Shown: piece by piece, positions 16,726 through 24,548 of the stretch
Position numbering within the stretch: the stretch's first letter is position 1
Layout of the letters: every line of letters begins with the position of its first letter
Source of the DNA: Myxococcota bacterium
Lineage (GTDB): Bacteria; Myxococcota_A; UBA9160; UBA4427
Length of the DNA stretch: 51,165 bases
NCBI GenBank assembly: GCA_028823175.1
Contig: JAPKBZ010000027.1
Coordinates: forward strand, 1 to 51,165
Reading direction: 5' to 3'
Notes under the pieces: model-generated
The model's input: only the letters and a program-made list of their open reading frames with translations
Told to the model about the DNA's origin: nothing
Databases searched by the model: none
Position numbers and translations under genes: made by a program

Positions 16726-17091
16726 CTACTCGAAGGAAGGGAAGGGCCCCCGAGGTTCGCGGGGCATAATTCCCTCCATCAGGGGGATCGGTTCGCGGAG
16801 CGAGACGATATAGACGACCCGGTCCTCGACTTCGCCCTCGGCGTGCCAGGCACCCTTCGGAATGACGAGTCGATCTCCGGCTTGGACGGCGATCCGCTGG
16901 CCGTCTTCGTTGAGGAGATAGGTTTCGCCCTCCATCACATACCCAATGATGTCGTGATCGTGGTAGTGAATGGGTAACTCGGGCGATTTGTTCGAGATGT
17001 AGGTCGTGGGCCAGTACCCCGAGTGCCGAAGATCTTCCATGACTTCAGAATGGCTCGTGAAATAACCCTTCTCGACGACCATCTTCGACAT
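16726..17091 (-). CDS. Cupin-domain protein
   Basis: A 121-residue single cupin. Motif 1 is PIHYHDHDIIGYVMEGE (about residues 40-56), with three His, although the usual Glu is replaced by an Ile/Gly context. Motif 2 is GDRLVIPKGAWHAEGEV with its His. AGGAGAACGAGCG precedes the ATG. It is 67 bases downstream of the FATP-type synthetase on the same strand and is probably cotranscribed with it. Catalytic activity is uncertain. Confidence 0.85.
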   Translation of the reverse strand: MSKMVVEKGYFTSHSEVMEDLRHSGYWPTTYISNKSPELPIHYHDHDIIGYVMEGETYLLNEDGQRIAVQAGDRLVIPKGAWHAEGEVEDRVVYIVSLREPIPLMEGIMPREPRGPFPSFE

Positions 17092-17158
17092 CGCTCGTTC
17101 TCCTTGCGGGCCCCGCCGATTTCGGCGGCCGGCTCGTGTCTGCGTCGCTTCGGGCTCC

Positions 17159-18934
17159 TCAGCGAAGCTTCAAGTCGCCTTTCTCAATCGCTGAATAGGT
17201 GGCCTGATCGATGGGATGGTAGGCGTCGTCGGAGAGGAAATAAAGCGGGTCGCTGACCAGCGCGGGGTCGTAGCCCTCCTTCTGGTAGTCGACTTTTTGA
17301 TGTTTGAAGGTTCCGGTAATTCGCATGTCCTGCTGGATACGCAGGAAATAGGGGCGCTGGAAGATTGGTAGGTTTTCCTGGACGAAATCAGCGAACTCCG
17401 AGAGGGCAAAAGCGCTGTTGCAGTTGAGGCTGGCCATGCCGGCCCGCCCATCCGCGCCAGGGACCGAGACACCGTAGACATTCGATTCGAGTACGCCCGG
17501 GGCATCGTTCAGGGTCTCGGCGACCTCGTTGGTCGAAACGTTTTCACCCTTCCACCGGAAGGTGTCACCGACTCGGTCGACGAAGGCAAGCCAACCGTGG
17601 TCGTGGACGCTCAAGAGATCGCCCGAGTTGAAGCAGCGATCTCCCTGCTTGAAGACGTCGAGGAGGATTTTCTTCTCGGTTGCTTTCTTGTCGGCGTATC
17701 CGTCAAAGGGGGTGGCCACGGAGATGACGGTGACCAATAAGCCGGTTCCGCCCGGGCTGACCTCTTCACAGAAGCCCGATTCGTTGCGTTGCACCTCGCC
17801 GGTCGACAGGTCACATTTGACGATCTTCTGCCCGGGCTGCAGTCGGCCGACCATGCCCACCCGGCTCTCCAGATTCACATTGGCTGCGTTGCCTTCGGTG
17901 GCGCCGTAGAACTCTCGGATTTCGCGGATGCCAAAGCGGTCGCCAAATTTTTCCCAGATATCGGGTCGAAGCCCGTTGCCCGTGATGACCCGGACGGCAT
18001 GGTCCCGATCGCTCGCTTGCGCAGGTTGATTCATGAGGTAGCGGAGCAATTCACCGATATAAATGAAGGAAGTCGCCTGGTGACGTCGCACATCGGACCA
18101 GAACTGGCTGGCCGAGAACTTGCGCCGCAGGGCGATCCCGGCACCGGTGGTGAGAACCGCGCCCCAGCCTGCGAAGATCGCATTGGAGTGATAGAGCGGG
18201 AGGGCGACGTAGTTGATGTCGCCGGGCGAGAGTTCCAGCAAGCCGCGGCCGAACATGCTGGAAGCCGCAAACCAGCGCGAATTTTTGATGATGGCGGCTT
18301 TTGGAAGGCCTGTGGTTCCCGAGGTGTAGATATAACACATGGGGTCGCTGCCCTTGGGCTTCTCGACTCCCTCTGGCGGGCTTTCTGGGAAATCCTGGAT
18401 GGCATCGTCCGCGGCCGAAAAGACGCTGGGTGCCCTATGCCCATCCGCCTGTTCGAAGATCATTTCTCGGGGCAGGGTCCCCAGGTCGTCGGCAACCTCG
18501 TCAAGCTTTTTCGCATGCTCTGACCCCACGATGCAGGCCACAGAGTTCGAGATTTCCATCGCATGGACCAGGCCCTTGCCACTGATATTGGTGTTGATGA
18601 GGGCGGCGACCGCCTTGAGTCGATTGAGCCCAGAGAGGGCGAAGAGGAACTCCGGGCGATTGTCGAGGAGAAGCGCAACGCTATCCCCCTTGCCGATCCC
18701 AAGGGAGACGAAGAAGTTGGCCCAGCGATTGGCTTCGGCATTGGCTTCGCTCCAACTGTAGAGGCGGTCCTCGAAGATGATCGCGGGGCTCTGGCCGTTT
18801 TTGGCAGCTCGGTCCTCGAGCAGGCGGGCTGCGCTCCAACTTCCGCTGGGGAGGAAACCCGGGGCGTTGGGCGCGATTCGCGCGAAGAAGCGAAATTGAA
18901 CCCAGGAGGTCTTGAGATTTTCGAGCCGCGACAT
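17159..18934 (-). CDS. Very-long-chain acyl-CoA synthetase, FATP/FadD6-like
   Basis: A 591-residue ANL enzyme. The A3 motif YTSGTTGLPKA is at residues 203-213, REFYGATEGN is the A5 motif, FVDRVGDTFRWKGENVSTNEVAE is the A8 region typical of the fatty-acid transport protein branch, and ITGTFKHQKVDY near the C-terminus holds the A10 lysine region. The FATP-style long C-terminus (DPLYFLSDDAYHPID) fits very-long-chain or bile/steroid-acid substrates. A longer frame runs to 19090, but ATG 18934 with GGGAG upstream gives the family N-terminus (MSRLENLKTS). The cupin gene follows on the same strand. Confidence 0.92.
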   Translation of the reverse strand: MSRLENLKTSWVQFRFFARIAPNAPGFLPSGSWSAARLLEDRAAKNGQSPAIIFEDRLYSWSEANAEANRWANFFVSLGIGKGDSVALLLDNRPEFLFALSGLNRLKAVAALINTNISGKGLVHAMEISNSVACIVGSEHAKKLDEVADDLGTLPREMIFEQADGHRAPSVFSAADDAIQDFPESPPEGVEKPKGSDPMCYIYTSGTTGLPKAAIIKNSRWFAASSMFGRGLLELSPGDINYVALPLYHSNAIFAGWGAVLTTGAGIALRRKFSASQFWSDVRRHQATSFIYIGELLRYLMNQPAQASDRDHAVRVITGNGLRPDIWEKFGDRFGIREIREFYGATEGNAANVNLESRVGMVGRLQPGQKIVKCDLSTGEVQRNESGFCEEVSPGGTGLLVTVISVATPFDGYADKKATEKKILLDVFKQGDRCFNSGDLLSVHDHGWLAFVDRVGDTFRWKGENVSTNEVAETLNDAPGVLESNVYGVSVPGADGRAGMASLNCNSAFALSEFADFVQENLPIFQRPYFLRIQQDMRITGTFKHQKVDYQKEGYDPALVSDPLYFLSDDAYHPIDQATYSAIEKGDLKLR

Positions 18935-19191
18935 GTTGCTGAGCTCCCTGTGATCAGGCCGAGTCGGGGGTGTGCAATGTAGCCTCGGGGCCAGGACGGG
19001 CGTGTCCCGGGCCGGGGTCTCTTCCGGACGGGGCAGGGGGCCTCCTGGGGACCGAAGGCGTGAATTAAATGGTGGCATAGGTAATGCCATAAATCGAGGG
19101 CGGGCACCCTAGAGCGGGCGTCGACTGGGCCCCCTGGCCTTCGGCCCGACGTCGGCCTGCTGCCCGGGGGCGATAGCTTTCAGCCCGCGAG

Positions 19192-21003
19192 CTAGAAGTC
19201 GAAGAGACCCACGAAGCGCTTGAACTGGGCGGGGTCGCCCTCGATCTTTACCCGGCCTGACGCCACAGCGTCGTCCCAGCTGGCCCGGCCGCTCATCACA
19301 TCGTCGAGGACTGTTCGGTTGAGCTGGACCCGAACGTCGGCTTCCCCCGGGCGGTCGGGCAGGTACTGGATGACGCCCCTCCGGACGATGAGCCCGTGTT
19401 CTTCTTCGCGATCGGGAAAGCTGAGGCCGAGGGTCATGAGGGTGTCACTGCTTCGCGCGGCATCTAGCCTGGGTCCGAGATCGCGCAGAAGCCCCTCGGT
19501 GGGGACGAGTTGGTACATGCCGGGCGTAACGAGGCCTTCGAGCAGTCGGGGGACGGTGGCGTCCACGTCCATAATGCCCTCGAGGCTCAGCACGTCGGTC
19601 AGGAGGTAGTTGTGTTCGTTCGCGCTCGGAGTGTCCTGGGCGAGTGCACGAAAAGCGCGCGAGCGAAGGGCGGCGGCTTTTTCCGTATCGAGCCCTTCCA
19701 ACGATCCCGCGGCGAGGACGTAGCCCGCCAATTGCGCGGCCCAAACCGGATCACCTTCGGCAAGAGCCCGGGACGAGCGGTCGAGAATCGGCTTGATTCC
19801 GCCCGCCATGGCGATCATGCGGCTCGCTTCGGCCATGGGCGAGAGGCGCACCATTTCAACCGGGTCTCCTCCGTACCAGCCCCCGCCCAGTTTGGTGTAG
19901 AGCCCGCGAACCACCCAGGAGACCCGATGGTAATGCTCTTGGAGGTTGGGGTCGTTGGCCATATGCGGCGGCAATCGAACCGCTTCAGCGGCTTCTTCAC
20001 GAGTCCGGTTCTGGGCAAGTTGGCGGAGGGTCTGATCTCGGAGGAATTGATTGGCATCGCGGTTGGCTACGAGGAAAGCCTGAATTTCTTCTGCACCCGA
20101 GATCGGCAGGCTGTGACCGGGAAGGAAGTGTTCGGCGGGCAGGGTCATCATTGTTTCGATGGCGGCGATCAGTCCATCGACCGAGCGTCCCTCCTCGAAA
20201 CGTGGGGTTGCGGCGAAGGGGGAGAGATCGGCGAGAACGTCGGCTCCGTAGAGGACCTTCTCCTCGGGCAGCCAGACGATCATCTCATCATCCAGTTCAG
20301 ACGGAGCGTAGAAGAGCTCGATCTTTACGCCGGCGATTTCGAGTTGGGCGTAGTCCCCGACCGTCTGAGTCGGTGGGAGATAGGAAACAGTTTTCCCTTG
20401 GCGCCGAACGGGTCCGGCGGCCATCCCGATCGCTTCGGATCCCGAAAGCAGTAGGCCGGCCTGGGCTGCCAGGCGGTGGGCGATATGGGGGAGACGGGAA
20501 GAGACGCGCTCGACTTGATAGCGCCGCCAGTTTTCGTTGGCATAGATCTCAACTTCCCCCTCGCGCTCGGGGGGAACGAAGCCGCGAACGCCTCCCGTGT
20601 GGTCGAGATGTCCGTGGGAGTAGATGATGGCCACGATGGGTTTTTGCGTCTTCTCGCGGATGACGGCACGGATTTCCTCGGCGAGTTCAACCTTCCAGCC
20701 GGTATCGATCAAGATGATCCCGTCGTCGCCTTCGATGACCACCACGTTGGCGAGGTCGAAGGCGAACGCGAGGGAGACCCGATCGGTGATGGGAATCAGC
20801 CTGGGCTCGGCGTAGCGGCTCAGGTATTGAGCCAAGCTCTTCTCGAGGTTCTCATCGCTTGGATTGGCCCAGCCCGGGGAGGCGAGGAGGGCCAGGGCGA
20901 TAAGCCCCGTCGTGCAGGCGGCCAGGCCGCGTCGAAGAAGCGTCTTCGGGTTCCAGCGGAGGTGGGCTGCGAGGGGTAGGGTCGAGGCCACGGGTTCTCC
21001 CAA
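19192..21003 (-). CDS. Exported metallo-beta-lactamase-fold hydrolase, alkylsulfatase (SdsA1)-like
   Basis: A 603-residue protein with an N-terminal signal segment (about residues 24-47, LAACTTGLIALALLASPGWA). The zinc motif HGHLDH is at residues 130-135. The later APSELDDEMIVWLPEEKVLYGADVL holds the region where alkylsulfatases have metal-binding Glu/Asp residues. A helical dimerisation domain (about 350-480) and a C-terminal SCP2-like domain (about 490-603) complete the SdsA1/BDS1 architecture. Such enzymes hydrolyse alkyl sulfates to alcohol and sulfate in the periplasm. The alcohol could feed the fatty-acyl ligases nearby. It is divergent from the MerR-type gene. Confidence 0.85.
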   Translation of the reverse strand: MGEPVASTLPLAAHLRWNPKTLLRRGLAACTTGLIALALLASPGWANPSDENLEKSLAQYLSRYAEPRLIPITDRVSLAFAFDLANVVVIEGDDGIILIDTGWKVELAEEIRAVIREKTQKPIVAIIYSHGHLDHTGGVRGFVPPEREGEVEIYANENWRRYQVERVSSRLPHIAHRLAAQAGLLLSGSEAIGMAAGPVRRQGKTVSYLPPTQTVGDYAQLEIAGVKIELFYAPSELDDEMIVWLPEEKVLYGADVLADLSPFAATPRFEEGRSVDGLIAAIETMMTLPAEHFLPGHSLPISGAEEIQAFLVANRDANQFLRDQTLRQLAQNRTREEAAEAVRLPPHMANDPNLQEHYHRVSWVVRGLYTKLGGGWYGGDPVEMVRLSPMAEASRMIAMAGGIKPILDRSSRALAEGDPVWAAQLAGYVLAAGSLEGLDTEKAAALRSRAFRALAQDTPSANEHNYLLTDVLSLEGIMDVDATVPRLLEGLVTPGMYQLVPTEGLLRDLGPRLDAARSSDTLMTLGLSFPDREEEHGLIVRRGVIQYLPDRPGEADVRVQLNRTVLDDVMSGRASWDDAVASGRVKIEGDPAQFKRFVGLFDF

Positions 21004-21103
21004 TCGGCGGCCGATGCACCGGCACGCGGTTGCGCGTCTCTTGTTTTCCGGGGCCCGACGGGCCCGGGGCGAGCGCGAGGTGTTTGAAGCGCTCAGAATC
21101 TAG

Positions 21104-21119
21104 AGTATATATCGATACT
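21104..21119. promoter_or_regulatory. Dyad AGTAT-N6-ATACT overlapping the regulator start
   Basis: Perfect 5-bp arms in an AT-rich island of otherwise GC-rich DNA, ending right at the ATG of the MerR-type gene. It could be the -10 region plus an autoregulatory operator controlling both divergent genes. Confidence 0.45.
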
Positions 21120-21857
21120 ATGCACTTCTTGAAGTCGTCCTCCGACACCCCAGCGGACACTCCAGCCGAAGCGCCCCTGCGCATGCGGGACCTAGTTCGG
21201 GGTTCGGGTCTCAGCCGGGAGACGATCCACTTCTACCAACGCGAGGGCTTGCTCCCCGAGCCCCTGGCCAAGGTGAGAAATTCGGCGATTTATGGCCCCG
21301 AGCACCTGGAGCGGTTGGCGCGGATTCGGGTGCTTCGGGACGAGCAGTTCCTGCCTCTCCGGGCGATCAAGGCGATCTTCCTCGGGATTTCCGAGCGGGA
21401 TTTTACGCCCAGCCAAAGTCGGCTGCTCCGCGCCATGCGAGAGGCATCGCGGCCCACCGGGAGAAACCCCTCCGGCGATTTCCCCACGTCTGAGAGGCCG
21501 TCCGAGTCGGTCGATCCGGTCGAGAGGCATGCCCTGGTCCAGGCAGGTCTGATCGAGCCCCCTGGGCCGGAGGGCGAACTGGCCGAAGAGGATGCAGAGA
21601 TCCTTATCGCCTGGGCGGAACTGAAGCGAGTCGGGATTGGACCCGAGCGCGGGATCGAGGTGACCGATATTGCCCACGTCGACCGGGCGATGAGCGAACT
21701 GGTCGCGGCCGAGTTCGACCTTTTTCTCGCAGGCTTCTCGGATCTCTCCGGGGCCGAGGCGGTGGAGGTCGTTCACCGGGCGATTCCGATCTTGGAGCGA
21801 CTAATTGCCGCGGTCCACCGAAAGAAAATCAATCGATTTATCGGGCCGGCTTCTTGA
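21120..21857 (+). CDS. MerR-type transcriptional regulator
   Basis: A 245-residue protein. The winged HTH is at residues about 20-90: MRDLVRGSGLSRETIHFYQREGLLPEP followed by a basic region and RIRVLRDEQFLPLRAIK, as in MerR proteins. The C-terminal 150 residues form an effector domain without the Cys pattern of metal sensors. No ribosome-binding site precedes the ATG at 21120 and an AT-rich dyad ends exactly there, so a leaderless transcript is possible. An internal ATG at 21183 would remove 21 residues. It is divergent from the alkylsulfatase-like gene, its most likely target. Confidence 0.82.
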   Translation: MHFLKSSSDTPADTPAEAPLRMRDLVRGSGLSRETIHFYQREGLLPEPLAKVRNSAIYGPEHLERLARIRVLRDEQFLPLRAIKAIFLGISERDFTPSQSRLLRAMREASRPTGRNPSGDFPTSERPSESVDPVERHALVQAGLIEPPGPEGELAEEDAEILIAWAELKRVGIGPERGIEVTDIAHVDRAMSELVAAEFDLFLAGFSDLSGAEAVEVVHRAIPILERLIAAVHRKKINRFIGPAS

Positions 21858-21910
21858 TATGCTCCGATGCTCGTTTGGCGTCGGCCGCGTGCTTTGGAGG
21901 AAAAAATTCG

Positions 21911-23719
21911 ATGTTTTGTTTGGAAGAGAATTCCCGATCAACCCGAGTGAAAAACCCCGGGAGTGGATGGGCGTTTTTCTCGTTTTTCCCGCTCTCTTCC
22001 GTGGTGATGCTTTGTCTCGCCTCTGTCGCTGGGGTTCTTCTGGGCTGCTCTGCGGAGCCCCGGCCGGAGCCGGCAAGCTTGGTTTTCCTGGGTAAAAACA
22101 TCCATACCGTCGACCCGGCCACCGAGGGGGCGACAGCCGTGGCGGTGCGCGGGGAGGAGATCGTCGCCGTGGGGCGGGCCGAGGACATACAGCCCTTCGT
22201 GGGCGAGTCGACCCGGGTCGTTGAGTTGGAAGATCGCGCGCTGGTGCCGGGCTTTATCGATGCTCACGGACATTTCAGCATGACCATGCAATTGCTCGAC
22301 CTTCTGAATGCTTCTTCGCCTCCCGTGGGGCCCATGGAATCCATCGACCAGATTGTCGAGGCGATCCAAACTCGAATCGCTGATCGCGAGATCGCGCCGG
22401 GTGAATTTGTGATGGGCTATGGCTACGACGATTCATTGCTCGCCGAAAACCGGCACCCGGACCGCGATGATCTCGACCGGGCGTCGACCGAACATTCGAT
22501 CGTTTTGCTTCACGTTTCGGGGCATCTGGCGACGGCGAATTCCAGAGCGCTCGAGATGCTCGGTTTCGATGAAACGAGCGAGGACCCCTACGGTGGCGTG
22601 ATTCGGAGGCGGCCCGGCACGACCGAGCCTAATGGTGTTCTCGAGGAGGTGGCGGCCCACATGGGGCTCCGACCCATGGTCGAGCAAGCCAGCCAGAGTT
22701 CCCCCGAGGCCTTCGCCGAGGGTGTGAGCCGGACGGCGGATTATTTCGCCGGCTATGGGGTGACGACGGTTCAGGACGGGGCTTCGAGCGTGCAAACCGC
22801 GAACGCCCTGCGCGGCGTGGCGGCGGCTCGCCCGCTGGCGATCGATGTCGCGGTTTTCTCTGCGTTCCGAGGCGATGCGGATGGCGACCTGATCGAGAAG
22901 ATGGGCTTCTCGCGGGATTACGTTAATGGTGTTCGCGTGGCGGGCGTGAAATTTATTTTGGATGGGTCTCCCCAGGGCCGCACCGCATGGCTGTCGCGTC
23001 CCTATGACGAGGGGCCGCCTGGAGCATCGGCGGACTACGTCGCCTACCCGATGGTGGAGCCCGATTTCTACAAGGAGCACGTCAATCATTTGATCGACGC
23101 GGGAATTCCCGTGTTGGCGCATGCCAACGGCGACGCGGCCATCGACCTTATGATCGAGGGAGTCGACGAGGCGCTGGGGGGTGAGACGAAGGACCACCGC
23201 TCGGTGACGATTCATGCCCAGTTGGCCCGGGAAGATCAACTCGATGAGATGAAGAGGTTGGGAATAGTCCCGTCATTCTTTGCGGCGCACCCCTTCTTCT
23301 GGGGCGATTGGCACCGCAAGAGCTTTGGGGATGCACGGGCCATGCGGATCAGTCCGCTTCGATCAGCGCAGGATCGAGGGATTCCGTTCACGATTCACAA
23401 CGATACGCCCATTGTGCCGCCGGACATGATGCTCCTCCTGGAGATCGCAGTCGGCCGCAAGACCCGTGCGGATGTGACTCTCGGTGAGGATCAGCGCATC
23501 GATTTCGCCACTGCTCTGCACGCAATAACCCAGGGCGCGGCCTATCAGTATTTCGAGGAAGATCGAAAGGGTTCGATTAGCGTCGGAAAGCGCGCGGATT
23601 TTGTCGTGCTCGAGCGGGACCCCGCCACGGTTCCGGTAGACGCGATCAGCGAGGTGGGCATCGTCGAAACCATCGCCCGGGGCGTGACCGTATATCCCAG
23701 CGCTGAAGCCCAGCCCTGA
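21911..23719 (+). CDS. Lipoprotein amidohydrolase (YtcJ-like, amidohydrolase family 3)
   Basis: A 602-residue protein whose N-terminus holds a hydrophobic segment ending in LLGC, putting the lipidated Cys at 46. The metal motif HGH is at residues 119-121 (GFIDAHGH). Other conserved segments are GYGYDDSLL, the DGSPQGRTAWL region, AHANGDAAID and HNDTPIVPPD. The family hydrolyses amides or related bonds; the substrate is unknown. GGAGG at 21896-21900 precedes ATG 21911, which is preferred to TTG 21854. Lipid anchoring suggests action on peptides or xenobiotics in the periplasm. Confidence 0.88.
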   Translation: MFCLEENSRSTRVKNPGSGWAFFSFFPLSSVVMLCLASVAGVLLGCSAEPRPEPASLVFLGKNIHTVDPATEGATAVAVRGEEIVAVGRAEDIQPFVGESTRVVELEDRALVPGFIDAHGHFSMTMQLLDLLNASSPPVGPMESIDQIVEAIQTRIADREIAPGEFVMGYGYDDSLLAENRHPDRDDLDRASTEHSIVLLHVSGHLATANSRALEMLGFDETSEDPYGGVIRRRPGTTEPNGVLEEVAAHMGLRPMVEQASQSSPEAFAEGVSRTADYFAGYGVTTVQDGASSVQTANALRGVAAARPLAIDVAVFSAFRGDADGDLIEKMGFSRDYVNGVRVAGVKFILDGSPQGRTAWLSRPYDEGPPGASADYVAYPMVEPDFYKEHVNHLIDAGIPVLAHANGDAAIDLMIEGVDEALGGETKDHRSVTIHAQLAREDQLDEMKRLGIVPSFFAAHPFFWGDWHRKSFGDARAMRISPLRSAQDRGIPFTIHNDTPIVPPDMMLLLEIAVGRKTRADVTLGEDQRIDFATALHAITQGAAYQYFEEDRKGSISVGKRADFVVLERDPATVPVDAISEVGIVETIARGVTVYPSAEAQP

Positions 23720-24044
23720 TGCAAACGTTTTTTTGAGAGTGGGTATCGGGGGCGTGGCCCCGCCGGCTCCGGGGGAAGCAATCCGGGTTTACCCATGGGG
23801 CTGAGGGCCCTGAGCAGAGACACCCAAGCCTGGGAGAGGCTTACTCGAAGGCCATTCCTGACAGGAATCGGAAACGTATGACAGGTATGCTGTCAGATCG
23901 AAGAAGCCCGGATAACCCGACCGCTCGCCATCGGCGGGGGTGGGGGCTTCTTCCCGGGTTGGCCAACGGTTGATTTGGTCCTGGCATTTTGCGGCTTCGA
24001 TCCTTTTCGTATAGTCGAGACTTTCTGGGCATGGAGGCAGTGGC
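23720..24044. promoter_or_regulatory. 325-base gap with two perfect dyads before the VOC gene
   Basis: ATTCCTG-A-CAGGAAT (23854-23868) and TGACAG-N5-CTGTCA (23879-23895) lie 25 bases apart and share the half site TGACAG (in the first as CTGACAGG). This looks like a cluster of operators for one dimeric repressor upstream of the VOC gene. Near the left end a GGGGC-GTG-GCCCC stem is visible. No gene was found. Confidence 0.5.
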
Positions 24045-24437
24045 ATGGCGATTCAGGTGACACGGATGTTCCACACCGCGGTGAACGTCGAGGGTCGGCG
24101 AGAGGAAAGCCGCGAGTTCTACACGGGCTTTCTCGGTCTGCCAGAGGTGCCCGTGGATCTGCCCGGGCTTGACCCCGAAGCCAAGGATCTGCCCTTTTTC
24201 TGGCTCCAGAAGGAGGCTGTCCAGATGCACATCATCGCGCTGCCCCAGAAGGGGGCGGCACTGGACCCGGCTGGGGGGCACGTTTCCTGGTACGTCGAGG
24301 ATATTGGCGAAGCCGTCGATGCCATCGAGGCCCGGGGGCTCGAGATGCTGTCCATCGGCGAGGGCCGAGGTCGGATCGTCTGGATTGCCGACCCCGCCGG
24401 AAATACCTTGGAATTCCAACAAGATCCGGACTGCTAG
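24045..24437 (+). CDS. VOC-fold (glyoxalase/dioxygenase-type) protein
   Basis: A 130-residue protein with two beta-alpha-beta-beta-beta modules. The first begins with RMFHTAVNV and includes ESREFYTGFLGLPE; the second has GGHVSWYVEDIGEAVDAIEARG and ends with WIADPAGNTLEFQQ, the typical metal-binding Glu strand. Possible metal ligands are His10, His78/His94 and Glu125 (approximate). The substrate is unknown: glyoxalase, dioxygenase, epimerase or binding protein are all possible. GGAGG precedes the ATG. Operator-like dyads upstream suggest regulated expression. Confidence 0.85.
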   Translation: MAIQVTRMFHTAVNVEGRREESREFYTGFLGLPEVPVDLPGLDPEAKDLPFFWLQKEAVQMHIIALPQKGAALDPAGGHVSWYVEDIGEAVDAIEARGLEMLSIGEGRGRIVWIADPAGNTLEFQQDPDC

Positions 24438-24548
24438 GCCGCCCTGGCCCGAGCCCTGAGGGCGCGCCGACACGCGGCCAATAAAGCTGATCCGGTTTGG
24501 GTCCATTCTCCGACTCTTCTTTTGAATCGTGACTGAGAAGGGGAGCAG

